The notes under the pieces: generated by a model | What the model was told of the DNA's origin: nothing | Seen by the model: the letters and a program-made list of their open reading frames with translations, nothing else | Databases searched by the model: none | Position numbers and translations under genes: made by a program | Assembly: GCA_946965045.2 (NCBI GenBank) | Contig: OX337238.1 | Location: 2,356,001-2,420,000 of the forward strand | Source of the DNA: Epithemia pelagica | Taxonomy: Eukaryota; Bacillariophyta; Bacillariophyceae; Surirellales; Surirellaceae | DNA length: 64,000 bases | Reading direction: 5' to 3' | Shown: positions 20,630 through 32,512 of the stretch, piece by piece | Layout: every line of letters begins with the position of its first letter | Position numbering within the stretch: the first letter of the stretch is position 1

Positions 20630-23182
20630 ATGGCAACGATCCAAGAAGAAGCACTCTTATCGGGCCTTGCCTTTCGTGGCTGTGACGATGACACGAAACC
20701 AAAATGGAATTCTTCCAAATGGCCACCGTTTTTGGATGGAGACCGAGAACACTATGCTTCCGTAGTCGTGGATCATGCGGAGAAGCAACACCAAACCGTC
20801 GTGGTTATCGGAGGAGAAGACGATGATTATGAAACAATAGATAGCGTTTTTCTCTTAAATGTTGGAGAAGAAACCAAGAAGTGGCGAAAAGGGCCGGCAT
20901 TGAATGGACCGAGAAGTTCCCATGCAGCAGTGGTCTGCAATGGTGGGCTTTATGTAATAGGAGGGTACGATGATCAGAAAAAGTTGGACACCATCGAACG
21001 AATTGATGTTGAAGATTTACTTCAAGTACCACCATCGAACAACTCCAAGAACTGGACTACTCTGAAGTGTCGCTTGTCCACTGAAAGAGATGACTGGCCA
21101 GGTGCTGCAGCAGTACATAATCGATTCATTGTTGTCGCAGGTGGTCGCAATAGTGCATCGGGAGTCTTGTCGTCAGTTGACATAATTGATACCACAGTGA
21201 AAGACCAACATACAGTCATTGCCGGGCCCTCCTTGAGTGTTCCACGCTGCTGTTGTGGAATGGCTGCGATTGGGAGTTGTCTTTATGTGGTTGGTGGAGG
21301 CGGTAGTAAGAAGAATGAACCAGGCGACTCGGTCGAGTATTTGGAATTTACGTGCAGTGAAAATGCAAGCTCCCTTTTCCCCTCTGGACGTTGGACAATC
21401 CACGAGACCCTTGATTTACCAAAGACACTGACCGTTCATGCCGTCGCAAAGGTGGGAAAGTGTATGATTGTGGCTGGAATCGAAAGAAATTTTTTAGTGC
21501 AAATATTGGACACACAACGTAATGTGGTATGGAGCCTTCCTACTCCTACGTGTGAAGAGGGAGACGGTGACTACTACACCATGGTTGCCACGTCCATGGA
21601 GATTATTGCAATTGCATACGATGGAACATCCACTACCATGCCATTGGTTAGTGAAGGAGATGTCTCGAACCCTGTAGACGTTTCCAACAAGCTTGCACCA
21701 GAGATCTCCATCCCAATAGACTTTTACACCAAGCTTGTGGAAATTGACGATGCTGATGATGAAGATATAATTTTCAAGGTCCATGATTTGGCATTGCTTA
21801 TCTCAAATGTGCACGAATTGAAGATATTCTGCACGTTTCTCAATTATCTCTCTCGCACTTCTCAAGTCGATAACAAAGATTGGCAACGCTACATGTTGAA
21901 AGCGTTGAAGGAGATGGCTAAGACTACAGACAGTATGAATCATGACGATCGCACAATATTTGGACTGGTCATAAACAACTGTTGTCGTGATAAAGTCAAA
22001 ATTGACGCTCACAGAGTGCAACATCCAGTTTCTGGTTCCTCGTCGTGCAAGACTTTGTCCTCCGAAGTTGACTTTCGAAAACAACTGGCAAAGATTGATA
22101 TTCGAGTCGGAGTCATTCATCCTCACTCGAATGGTAGTCCAAGTCTATGCAGGGAAGATAGATCGGACTGCAACGACCATGATTTTCTTGATAGATGCAA
22201 AAAGTTGGGTTGGTCTGTAAAGGAAATGCGTAAAGCATTGGAGCAACAGAACTGCAAGACAGCTGCAGTGGCTGCGATCTGCTCTGTTTTGAACGCATTG
22301 TCATTTGATACTGTCTGGCATGAGGATTGTGGGCGTCATGTGGTCTCCCAGTCTGCACTTTGTCAGATTGTTGATTTTGGCGATGTGGCTCATATCTGTT
22401 CTATTGTGGATCTTGTTGGTGACAAGTTGCTCCAGGATGCTTGTGATGTGGGACGCTCGATTATCCAGAGGGCCTCGGTATCATCAGTGTCTGATCCCAG
22501 CCAACAACAGGAAGTTGATTTGGTGACAGCGTTGGGTCTTTTGGCGAATGAAACGAAAAAGTTGAAGGAGAATGCAGGTCACAATGAAGCCGTTACAGTG
22601 TTGGCCCTAGTTGTGACGGCATCCTTGTGTTGCATTCAAGACGGTACACTGTCAATCCTCGACATGGACTCGGTTGAACACGGTCGTAATGGTCGGTATG
22701 ACCGGTACAATCCTCGTAATCCAGAGCCGTCACTCTACCATGTTTTCAATGGTCCATCCTCCAAGTCATTGCTGGCCAGCAAGTCCGGCACTATCTCAAC
22801 CACTCACAGGGTGGATGGGGCATCCACACCTTTTGGCGATGATAGTATTCGTGGTGCTAATCAGGTAGAGGAACGATTCAGTATGCACGGACAGCATGAG
22901 AAGAAACTGAAACATTACAGTGGCTCGCGTCCCGAAGAAAACGACGAAATGGGGGCGAGGAAAATGGTACCGGGAAGGGGTCCGCTTGAGAAGCAGAGTG
23001 CACAAGCCAAAGCTGACGAGAACAACAACAACAACAACAAGAGTGATTTCATGGTCCTGGAACTCAAGGGAATGATGACGGACCTCAAGAACAGGGTTCT
23101 TCAATTATCTGATCGAATTGACGGTATGGAACATGGCGAAGCACAGGATCGAAAGAAACGAACAAGATTGAATATGAACTGA
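20630..23182 (+). CDS. Kelch-repeat protein with helical domain and coiled coil, copy B (intact, 850 aa)
   Basis: This is the best preserved member of the local expansion, with no stop, frameshift or intron from ATG 20630. Residues about 1-345 form a kelch propeller with repeated hydrophobic-GG blade ends (VVIGG, YVIGG, VVAGG, VVGG, IVAG) and conserved W/R positions (KKWRKGPALNGPR). Residues about 365-670 are a Cys- and Leu-rich helical domain of unknown function (from IIFKVHDLALLISNVHELK to LVTALGLLANETKKL). A Ser/Gly/Asn-rich linker follows, then a coiled coil (LKGMMTDLKNRVLQLSDRI, about 808-826) and a basic end DRKKRTR that could be a nuclear signal. There is no signal peptide, so it is probably cytosolic or nuclear. 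Compared with kelch E it lacks the intron and the RAELEEEIE linker. The linker instead carries about 20 extra residues near 22680-22750 not seen in C or D. Confidence 0.85.
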   Translation: MATIQEEALLSGLAFRGCDDDTKPKWNSSKWPPFLDGDREHYASVVVDHAEKQHQTVVVIGGEDDDYETIDSVFLLNVGEETKKWRKGPALNGPRSSHAAVVCNGGLYVIGGYDDQKKLDTIERIDVEDLLQVPPSNNSKNWTTLKCRLSTERDDWPGAAAVHNRFIVVAGGRNSASGVLSSVDIIDTTVKDQHTVIAGPSLSVPRCCCGMAAIGSCLYVVGGGGSKKNEPGDSVEYLEFTCSENASSLFPSGRWTIHETLDLPKTLTVHAVAKVGKCMIVAGIERNFLVQILDTQRNVVWSLPTPTCEEGDGDYYTMVATSMEIIAIAYDGTSTTMPLVSEGDVSNPVDVSNKLAPEISIPIDFYTKLVEIDDADDEDIIFKVHDLALLISNVHELKIFCTFLNYLSRTSQVDNKDWQRYMLKALKEMAKTTDSMNHDDRTIFGLVINNCCRDKVKIDAHRVQHPVSGSSSCKTLSSEVDFRKQLAKIDIRVGVIHPHSNGSPSLCREDRSDCNDHDFLDRCKKLGWSVKEMRKALEQQNCKTAAVAAICSVLNALSFDTVWHEDCGRHVVSQSALCQIVDFGDVAHICSIVDLVGDKLLQDACDVGRSIIQRASVSSVSDPSQQQEVDLVTALGLLANETKKLKENAGHNEAVTVLALVVTASLCCIQDGTLSILDMDSVEHGRNGRYDRYNPRNPEPSLYHVFNGPSSKSLLASKSGTISTTHRVDGASTPFGDDSIRGANQVEERFSMHGQHEKKLKHYSGSRPEENDEMGARKMVPGRGPLEKQSAQAKADENNNNNNKSDFMVLELKGMMTDLKNRVLQLSDRIDGMEHGEAQDRKKRTRLNMN

Positions 23183-23641
23183 GTGATTCCGTCCCCTGAA
23201 CATGCATAGACTGAAGTCGTATCGGCTGTGCACAATCGCTTGGGCGACATAAAGATGATTATCAACAGTCAATGTAGAGAGTAGTATCAATACTGAGCAT
23301 ACAATCCCCTACGAAATGTAGAATACAGGAGTAGTAATGCTTTTTACAGGTAGCTCCGTGTCATGCAGATTACAAAGCTGAAGCGGTTTAATGACAGATC
23401 CATTATTTGACAATAAACATCGAACATATATCGAAACGCTCCGTAGTGTGGCATGTGGAAAAGATACCCTGAGAGCCATTGAATCTCGAGAAGCATCTCT
23501 GTCACAACAACTCTTCACAGGAACCTGCTTGCACCGACGACCAAGTGATAAGCGATCGAACAAGAACCAGCGGACAATTCAGATTGTCATAGAGCAACTC
23601 TCATCAAAGGGAAAGAGGACAATAGGAACCCAAACGCAAAA
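23183..23641. other. Intergenic between kelch B and U32
   Basis: Contains the kelch 3' flank module at about 23340-23475 (see 12197-12629). The last 150 bp are the U32 upstream region, purine-rich near 23600-23640. No gene is seen. Confidence 0.5.
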
Positions 23642-26600
23642 ATGAGAATTCTATGGCTCGGATGGTGGGCACTTGTAAATCATGCTGCTTCTTGGTCGTT
23701 GTCGTCATTATCTTTTCATCAAAAGAACTCTCCTGCAATCATTGCATCAGAACTCTTTCAGTCCGTGACATCATCATTGAATGAACAGTGTAGCATTGAT
23801 CGACGCAAGTCACCAGCCTTGTGGCGACTCTTGTACGACGAAGACGATGATGATGATGAAACCGACTCAATGAACAACCAGGACAAGAGCAGCAACGACG
23901 ACAAGCCTCCAAGGATTCTTCAAAACCCACCGGAAATTATGGCCCCCGCCGGTGGCTGGCCTCAATTGTACGCGGCCGTTTCCAATGGAGCCGATGCAAT
24001 CTATGTCGGTTTGTCCGCCTTTTCGGCTCGGGCACGAGCCACCAACTTTGATCCCCTCGTCGATTTGCCCAAAGCTGTCGAGTTTTGTCATGACCACAAT
24101 GTCAAGGTATATGTCGCCTGGAATACCTTGGTGTTTGATCATGAAGTCAATGAAGTCGCAACTCTCTTGCAAGCCTGTTATCGAGCCGGTGTTGATGCCG
24201 TGATTTATCAAGATGCCAGTCTTCCACGATTGGCCGCTCGAGTGGCTCCTCACCTCGTCTTGCATGCCAGTACGCAACAATCCATTACCAGTGTGGACGG
24301 TGTGCAATATGCAGCCACCACAGCCGCCGCCACACGGGTCGTGTTGGGACGAGAACTCAGTGTGAATGAAATTGCCCATGTCATTCAGCAGCAGCAACAA
24401 CACTACCCGTCTCAATCCCAATCACAACCGACCACCGTGTCTCCGGAAATTGAAGTCTTTGTCCATGGAGCCTTGTGCGTGAGTTATTCGGGACAATGTT
24501 TTTCCAGTGAAGCCTGGGGTGGTCGATCGGCCAATCGTGGACAATGCGCTCAAGCTTGTCGTTTACCCTATCAAATGATTGTGACGGATCGGACCGATTC
24601 GTCAGTGTCTGCAACAACGAGTCCTGTTCCTCGGCGCCCACCAACCACACTGAAACAGCCCATCCTTCCCTCGTATGTGTTATCGCCACAAGATTTGTGT
24701 GGGTTGGATCATGTTCCCGACTTGTTGCAAGCTGGGGTGGCGTGTTTTAAAATTGAAGGACGACTCAAAGATGCCTCGTATGTGGCGGCCACAACACGAG
24801 CCTATCGACAAGCGGTCGATCAGGCCTGGGAGGACTATCAACGAAGTCAGCAAGATGCACGACAGTCCGTGACCAAAACAAGACATGGACTACCAATCAG
24901 CACTCCAAGAAAAGGATTGCCCTTTGCGACCGAGACGGTCACACGAAACGAATTGAGACAAGTCTTTAGTCGAGGACAAGATGAATCGTACACTGGATTA
25001 ACGTCTGGCTTTTTGAATGGCACACACCATCAAGTGGTGGTACGAGGACGATCGCCACGTCATCGAGGCGTGCACATGGGACGTTTGATTGCAGGAACCA
25101 GTGCGGCACAAGGAATTCTGGTCATGGAATATGACGACGACACGAAGAACACTGACGAAAACGCCACATCGCGATTGAAATTGGGTGATGGTTTGGTGAT
25201 TGATCGTGGTTTACCGGAATTGGAAGAATTGGGTGGTCCCATTTATGGATTGCAGGAAGAAGACGAAGAAGATCCTGATCAACGACACGCGGCAAAACGA
25301 AGACGGATTGTCAAGATTCAATTGGGCCGTGCCGTGATTCAAAAGTGGCAGCAGCATGATGCCGGGACCCAGCAGCACGAACAGCCAGATCAAGCATCCT
25401 GGGCACCAATAGGTGCTCATGTATGGAAGACACACGATGCCGCAGTCACCAAGAAGTTGAAACGTCTCAGTCAAGCCGTTACTTCATCACCATCCACCAA
25501 ACTAGGAGACAATGACGAAAATACAAATGGCGTGTTGCAACGTTCATCTGTGGTAAAAGTTTGTGTGTCTGGAGGAGTCGACCAGCCATTGCGTATTCAC
25601 TTGGACCTTTTGAATACAACCGCGATTATGAATGGTGACTCGCAGTCCAACCTTGTATTGGCATCTGGCATGGGAGAAACGGAATGCGACATGGAATTGG
25701 CCGCATCCAAAGGATTGACCAAGAATCAAATTGAAAAGGCCATTGGAACATTAGGCAATACTGAATTTACTCTCGCCAAGACACTGAAAACCGTCGACGA
25801 CGAAAATGACGGTGATGTGGTCACGGATTGGGGAGAGCTGGACTTGGAGCAACTTCCGCTGTGGTGCCCCATGTCCCAAATCAAAGTGGCGCGTCGACGG
25901 GCGATCCAAGACCTGCAAACCAAAATCAAACAATCAGAAGCACAAAAAGAAACAGAAATTAATGAAGTTTCGGGACAAGACGTTGCATCCTCCAGTTCGG
26001 CAGCGACTGGAACTCACCGATCTATCGTTGATCTTTCAAGCGCAAAGGATGCCCACCGACATATTCTTGACGAGTGGTCCAGAAACGTCTCTTTCACTGA
26101 CGGGAACACGGACGGCTCAAAGGACACCGACAGCCGCATCTCTGTGTTGTGCCGAACCCTAGAGCAAGTTGATGAACTTTGTTCCATGATGGAACAGGAT
26201 AATCAGGCCATGGCGAAGAATGATATGGAGAGTAGGTTACTTGATGGCCTAGTTTCGGAAATCATGGTTGACTTTCTAGAGGTGGAAGGAATGAAGGAGG
26301 CGGTGGATCGCATTCGGTCGGTATCAAGGACAGTGGCTCATGATCATTGTCGGCCGGTTCGCGTGGTGGTGGCCAGCCCACGTATCCTGAAACCATACGA
26401 AGGGGGTATATGGAAATCTTTGTTGGCACTAGAAGCTGATGCATTGTTAGTACGATCTACAGGATTGTTGCACCGTTTACACGCCTTGGGTGGTCCGGGT
26501 ACCAAAGTTAAGCTCAAGATGTTCCACGAACCTCACGAATATAATGATAACGCGGTAAAAGCTGAAGAGGAACGCTGGGTCACTATTCCTCGTCTTTTGG

Positions 26601-27319
26601 GAGATTTCTCTTTGAACGCGGCCAATGCATTGTCCGCCTTTGAGATGCTTACCTATACACCGAACAAGAGAAACTCAACGAATGTGGAGTTGGGAATGGA
26701 TCGTATCACGGCATCGTACGATTTGAATGCCAACTCTGTGGCCCGCATGGCGTCGTTGTTGGGACCTTTCTCTCATCGATTAGAAGTTGTGATGCATTGC
26801 AAAATTCCCATTTTTCATACAGAACATTGTGTCTTTGCCCGATTCTTGACAAAAGGCAACTCCTATGTGGACTGTGGCCATGCATGCACACGACATTCTC
26901 TGCATCTACGAGACGAATTGACTGGTCTTGACAATTTGGTTTTGGCAGACATGGGATGGTGAGTTCAAAGTATACAAGAATCAGCGGTTGTTTGAACATT
27001 TTTTCTTTTTGTCTGACACCTATACTTTTACAGCCGCAACACGGTGTTTGGGGCACAAGCACAATCTGGTGTTCACAGTGTGCGACAGTGGCAGCAATCA
27101 GGAATTCGACAATTCCGGATTGAGTTGGTGGATGAGACACGGTACGATGCCCGCCAGATTGTTCAAACATATGTCAACGTGCTGCGGGGAACGTGGAGGC
27201 CATCCATGGCATGGGAAAGTTTGCAAGATTGCCGCGATTCCAATGGTCGTGTGACAGGGGTGACCTTGGGGAGCTTTGAAAATACCAAGAAAGAACGACG
27301 AGCGGGACAGCTCACCTGA
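23642..27319 (+). CDS. U32-family protein (RlhA-like), two exons, 1200 aa, probably organellar
   Basis: Coding exons 23642-26958 and 27034-27319 join across a 75-bp GT-AG intron (phase 2) that restores the family motif ADMGC-RNTVF. The U32 catalytic barrel starts at about residue 100 (EIMAPAGGWPQLYAAVSNGADAIY is split by family-typical Gly and Ala positions). The U32 signature EVFVHGALC...SGQC is at 271-286. Cysteines 279, 286, 302 and 306 give C-x6-C-x15-C-x3-C, the spacing of the 4Fe-4S ligands known in this family. The long insert and duplicated C-terminal half resemble RlhA, which hydroxylates a 23S rRNA cytidine. Other family members act on tRNA, ubiquinone or possibly collagen. The N-terminus is hydrophobic with HAASW, compatible with a diatom plastid bipartite signal, but this is only suggestive. 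The 3' half is duplicated at 29.4-30.9 kb. Confidence 0.85.
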
Positions 27320-27779
27320 TGCTCCTCTGAGATCTCGGTTTATCCTGAGTCGTTTACTTGCCCCAAGTCGTCATACTGATCTTGAAACAACCGTTACTGT
27401 TACTTGGGCAGTTGAAAGTGGAGTCCTTACTTGATATGACAAGGTTGTTGTCAAAATTGTGGCCAGAGCACGAGCTAAATATGGTTGAGACCTTTCTTCA
27501 CGGTGCAATTTCGATTCCTTTGTTGTCGAAGGCAGCAATGACAGTGGAGGATATCAGATCGAGGCATGAAAAAGATTTGACGCGCTATGTCGCGAGTGAT
27601 AGCTCCATTAGTCGCTGCTGGTGAAAAGTAATTGGATCTAAGTAAACTATTTGTTTTGTTGTGACCTCGATGGAGTACTTGCCCCAGTAGGAAAGCTGGT
27701 TGACGCATGTTTCGTGTTCCGAGGAAAACATCTTGTTGATAGTAGAACTGGATTCATCCAGGGCTCATTCTCCATCAAA
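27320..27779. other. Intergenic between convergent U32 and kelch F
   Basis: Homologous to 30869-31316, as expected from the tandem duplication. Short open frames do not look coding and are not kept between the two copies. Confidence 0.5.
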
Positions 27780-28978
27780 TCAGTGTCCATCCATTGGCGC
27801 AATTTTCGGGAGTCGATGACTGCCAGATAAAAGTGAGGTAAAAACGAACTCTGGAGAAAAACAAAAGAGTGATGAGACTATTGGCAGAAAATATTGTAAG
27901 AGCATTGTCAAGCCGTACCTTTGATCCCAACCAATGGAATCCTTTCACAAGAATAGAAGCCGGACCAGCCAGTAACAAAAACAATTTCCCCTGACGTGGC
28001 AACAATCCAACATGTTCCCATCCGGTTAAGGTTATACATTATTCGCGGAAGGTTCCACACCACATTGCGTTCTGTGTCAAGCACTTCTACTGTATCAAAT
28101 GAGTCTTTGAAAGCCCCGGCAACAATCAGGCATTTGCCTATGCTTGCAACTGCAACAGAACGAAAGAACGGCGACTGGGATACGACAAGACTCTCATGGA
28201 TCGTCCAATTAGAATTCACCGGGAAAAGGGAGTGTGCATTGACATTGTTGGTAGGAACCGAAGCACTATTGAATTCCAAATACTCGACCGAAGCCAGTCT
28301 CTTGTCATCACCATCACTTCCACCCACTGCAAAGAGACAGTTTCCGATGGTAGCCATTCCAAAATAACACCTTCCAACATTTAAGGGTGGTCCCGCAATG
28401 ACTGTGTGTTGGCCTGTCACAGCGGTATCGATAATGTCAACCGATGACAGCACAGAGTCTCGATCGCGACCACCTGCGACAACAATAAATCGATTATGTA
28501 CCGCTACAGCAACTGGGCGTTTGTCTCTTTTAGCGGACAATCGTCAGTTCAAAGTTGTCCATTTCTTGGAGTTGTCTGCTGATGGAACTTGCAATAAATC
28601 GTCAATATCAATTCGTTCGATAGTGTCTAAAGGAAAGCCATGGAAAACGTCTCCTCCTAATTCGTAGACTCCACCGTTGCATACGACCGCTGCATGAAAA
28701 CTTCTCGCTTCGTTTAATGTCGGGCCTTCTTGCCACATCTTGGTTTCCTCCCCAGCATTCAAGATCATTACGGAGTTTGTCAAATCCATTCTGGTTGATC
28801 CTCCAGTAACCGCAAAAATTTGGCCAGGTTGATCCAAGACAATCCATGCAAATCCACCATGACTTGCATCCATGAGATCAGGCGATTTCGAAGAAGTCAA
28901 CTTTGGTTCTGTGCCATCCCCACGGTCAAGAAAGTGTAGTCCGGATAAGTGCGCTTGTTCTTGCATTGTAACAGACAT
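27780..28978 (-). pseudogene. Kelch-only protein, copy F (one premature stop)
   Basis: Exon 1 is 28978 down to 27919 and a short exon 2 is 27850-27780, with a 68-bp GT-AG intron between (27851-27918). The frame is interrupted once by TGA at 28546-28544, where paralogues have a Cys codon (TGT). The propeller is otherwise complete: the N-terminal MSVTMQEQAHLSGL, blades with FAVTGG, YELGG, VVAGG and AVGG, and the closing VEVLDTERNVVWNLP. Unlike A-E it has no helical domain: after the blade ending CERIPLVGIK only about 23 codons follow. The twin gene G has the same exon layout and is open. Confidence 0.75.
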
Positions 28979-29374
28979 GTTGCTGGAACGCAAATAGGAA
29001 CTCAGAGATATCAGTGGAATGATCGCTTCTGTCTTCCCTCAAAACTCTCCCTGTTCTCCTCAAAACCCCAAAAGGCGTCGCTGGAAAGATGTCATCATCG
29101 CTCTCACCTCTCACAACGACGGCCGGAAGATACCAAAGAATTTTCGTTCTGACACCATCTGGTTCGGCGTGCGCACATGGGGCTATTCGGATTGGCATCC
29201 TTCCAGTATTGCCATTATTCCAAAAAAGTCACCGCGCATGTCACTCCTCTAGATTTTGCTCGGTTCAGCCGTTCCTCCATCCAAAGTTTTCCGTTGAGTC
29301 TCCCAACTCCCAATCCACACCCAACAAACAACAACCAACAACAGGCTCGTCATCCGTTTGGTGACTGTTTCTCG
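28979..29374. promoter_or_regulatory. 5' flank of kelch F, ending at a tandem duplication junction
   Basis: About 28979-29260 is highly similar to 32513-32750 upstream of kelch G (e.g. 'gacaccatctggttcggcgtgcgcacatggggctattcgg'-type sequence, the first 20 bases of which are exact in both). At 29374/29375 it switches abruptly to U32 coding sequence, which is the duplication breakpoint. No gene is supported. Confidence 0.55.
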
Positions 29375-30868
29375 TTAACGTCTGGCTTTTTGAATGGCAC
29401 ACACCATCAAGTGGTGGTACGAGGACGATCGCCACGTCATCGAGGCGTGCACATGGGACGTTTGATTGCAGGAACCAGTGCGGCACAAGGAATTCTGGTC
29501 ATGGAATATGACGACGACACGAAGAACACTGACGAAAACGCCACATCGCGATTGAAATTGGGTGATGGTTTGGTGATTGATCGTGGTTTACCGGAATTGG
29601 AAGAATTGGGTGGTCCTATTTATGGATTGCAGGAAGAAGACGAAGAAAATCCCGATCAACGATATGCGGCAAACCGAAGACGGATTGTCAAGATTCAATT
29701 GGGCCGAGCCGTGATTCAAAAGTGGCAACGGCACGATGCCGAGACCCAGCAGCACGAACAGCCAGATCCAGCATCCTGGGCACCGATAGGTGCTCATGTA
29801 TGGAAGACACACGCTGCCGCAGTTACCGAAAAATTGAAACGTCTCAGTCAACCCCTTACTTCATCACCATCCACCAAACTACCTATCTAGGAGACAATGA
29901 CGAAAATGCCAATGGCTTGCTGCAACGTTCCTCTGTTGTACAAGGTCGTTTGTCTGGTGCAGTCGACCAGCCATTGCGCATTCACTTGGACCTCTTGAAT
30001 ACAACGGCGATTAGGATTGTTGCACCGTCTACACGCCCTGGGTGGTCCGGGCACCAAAGTTAAGCTCAAGATGTTCCGCGAACTTCACGAAGAAAATGAG
30101 AACGCGGTAAAAGCTGATGAGGAACGCTTGGTCACTATTCCTCGTCTTTTGGGAGATTTCTCTTTGAACGCGGCCAATGCATTGTCCGCCTTTGAGATGC
30201 TTACCTATACACCGAACAAGAGAAACTCAACGAATTCGGAGCTGGGAATGGACCGTATCACGGCATCGTCCGATTTGAATGCCAACTCTGTGGCCCGCAT
30301 GGCGTCGTTGTTGGGACCTTTCTCTCATCGATTAGAAGTTGTGATGCATTGTAAAATTCCCATTTTTCACACAGAACATTGTGTCTTTGCCCGATTCTTG
30401 ACAAAAGGCAACTCCTATGTGGACTGTGGCCATGCATGCACAAGGCATTCTCTGCATCTACGAGACGAATTGACTGGTCTTGACAATTTGGTTTTGGCAG
30501 ACATGGGATGGTGAGTACAAAGTATACAAGAATCAGTGGTTGGTTGAAAAGTTCTTTTTGTCTGACACTTGTACATTGGCAGCCGCAACACGGTGTTTGG
30601 GGCACAAGCGCAATCTGGTGTTCACAGTGTGCGACAGTGGCAGCGATCAGGAATTCGACAATTCCGGATTGAGTTGGTGGATGAGACACGGTACGATGCC
30701 CGCCAGATTGTTCAAACATATGTCAACGTGCTGCGGGGAACGTGGAGGCCATCCATGGCATGGGAAAGTTTGCAAGATTGCCGCGATTCCAATGGTCGTG
30801 TAACAGGGGTGACCTTGGGGAGCTTTGAAAATACCAAGAAAGAACGACGAGCGGGACAGCTCACCTGA
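29375..30868 (+). pseudogene. Truncated U32 pseudogene (tandem duplicate of 24998-27319)
   Basis: Begins in mid-gene at the match to 24998 ('ttaacgtctggctttttg'). An 8-bp insertion at about 29881-29888 breaks the frame. Near 30016 the sequence jumps from the counterpart of 25628 to that of 26461, a loss of about 830 bp. The 3' part is well kept, including the intron (donor after ATGGGATG, 'gtgagt'), which shows a DNA-level duplication rather than retroposition. It lacks the start, the signal region and the U32 cysteine signature. Confidence 0.85.
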
Positions 30869-31316
30869 TGAGCTCACCTGATGCTCCTCTGGGATCTCGG
30901 TTTACCCTGAGCCGTTATGTTCCCCATCAAATTGATCTCCGAACAAACATCACTGTTACTTTACTTGAAAGTGTTATTGTCGAAAAGTGTGATCAAAGCA
31001 CGAGATAAATGCGGTTGAGGCCTATCTTCTACATCCACCTACCAATTTCGATACCGATGTTGTCTAACACAGGAGTGACAGTGGAGGACATCAGATCGAG
31101 GCATGAAAAAGAATCAGACGTGCTATGTAGCGAGCAATAGCTCCCTTAGGAGCTACTGGTGAAAGTAATTGGATCTAAGTAAACTCTTTGTTTCGTGGTG
31201 ACCTCAATGAAGTACTTGCACCATAAGGAATACAAACAGATGCAAGTTTCGTGTTCCGAGGAAAAGATCTTGTTGATAGTAAAACTGGTTTCATCCAGGG
31301 CTCATTTTCCATCACA
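30869..31316. other. Intergenic, duplicate of 27320-27779
   Basis: Same content as its partner with many indels. A 12-bp 'gagctcacctga' repeat lies at the U32 pseudogene stop. No gene is seen. Confidence 0.45.
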
Positions 31317-32512
31317 TCAGTGTCCATCCATTGGCGCAATTTTCGGGAGTCGATGACTGCCAGATAAAAGTGAGGTAAAAACGAACTCTGCAGAAAAACA
31401 CAAAAGTGATGAGACTATTGGCAGAAACTATAATAAGAGCATTGTCAAGCCCTACCTTTGATCCCAACCAGGGGAAGCCTTTCACACGAATAGGCATCGC
31501 TCCTGCTACTACCCGCAACAACAATTTCACCTGGCATGACAAAAATGAAAGGATTTTGCATCAGAAAAGAAAAAGGAGCCATTCGTAGAATGTTCCACAC
31601 CACTTTCCGTTGTGTGTCAAGCACTTCTACTGTAGGAACGTGTTGTTTGAAACCTCCGGCCACAATCAGGCATGAGTCAATGCTTACAACAACAAGCGGG
31701 TCGTCCGAATGAGATACGACGAAATTCGCGTCGGTCTGCCACTTGGAATTTAACGGGAAAAGGGATTGTGCATTCAACTTGTTGGAGGGATCAGAACCAC
31801 TTTTGAGGCGCAAAAGTTCGACAGAGTTCAGTTTTTGTTCGCGACCTCTTCCACCCAATACATAAAGGTAACTTCCAATAGCAGCCATTCCACAACAGCA
31901 GCGTGGAACACTCAAGGGGGGCCCGGAAATGACTGTATGTTGGTCTTTGACTGTGGTATCAATTATGTCAACCGACGACATGACTTCATATCTACGATTG
32001 CGACCACCTGCAACAACAATGAATCGATTATGTACCGCCACAACACCTGGCGAGTCACCTCTTCCAGTGGACAAGCGACACTTCAAAGTAGTCCATTTCT
32101 TGGCGTTGCTCGTTGATGGTACTTGCAGCAAATCTTCAAGATCAATTCGTTCGATGGTGAACAATTTATCCCCACCATTGTTTCCTCCTATTGCATACAC
32201 TCCGCCATTGCAGACCACTGCTGAATGATAGCCTCTCCGTTCGTTCAACGCCGGCCCTTTTCGCCACTTCTTCGTTTCTTCGCCAACATTTAAGAGAAGA
32301 ACGCTATCTGTTTCTCGTCCAACATAGCCTTGTCCTCCGATTACCACGAGGGTTTTATGGTGCCTCTCCGGACGATCCACAACGACAGACGCATAGTCCC
32401 ATTCCATAAACGGTGGCCATTCACAGGAATTCCACGTTGGTTCTGTGTCATTTGGACAGCCGGGAAAGCACAATCCGGATAAGTGCGCTTGTTCTTGCAT
32501 TGTAACAGACAT
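31317..32512 (-). CDS. Kelch-only protein, copy G (intact, 375 aa, two exons)
   Basis: Exon 1 runs from ATG 32512 to 31456. A 68-bp intron (31388-31455, GTAGGG...CTGCAG) is followed by exon 2 31387-31317. The kelch propeller takes nearly the whole protein: MSVTMQEQAHLSGL, then blades with VVIGG, YAIGG, VVAGG and VLGG, and a weaker last blade (IVAGG, VVAGS). No helical domain or coiled coil is present. An alternative acceptor two bases downstream would give a different 24-residue tail, so the C-terminus is uncertain. If the intron is retained the frame ends at 31445, after GIKGRA. As a stand-alone propeller it should be a protein-interaction module, and no enzyme domain is attached. Confidence 0.75.

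Larger units (their letters stand above)
17155..23120. repeat. Segmental duplication, block B (partner about 2018-7760)
   Basis: Same gene order and orientation as block A. Its left edge (the 'aacgctccatagtgtgg' module) directly follows kelch C, and its right edge is the end of kelch B. Relative to A it has about 200 extra bases near 17.2-17.4 kb, and it carries a different set of inactivating changes in the P-loop gene. Confidence 0.85.

Noticed and set aside
23867-24421. 184-residue minus-strand frame inside U32
   Set aside because: It is antisense to the conserved U32 barrel. Its openness follows from codon bias of the sense gene.
29177-29890. A new fusion gene starting upstream of the U32 copy
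   Set aside because: The 237-codon frame only arises because flank sequence happens to be open across the tandem duplication junction at 29374/29375.
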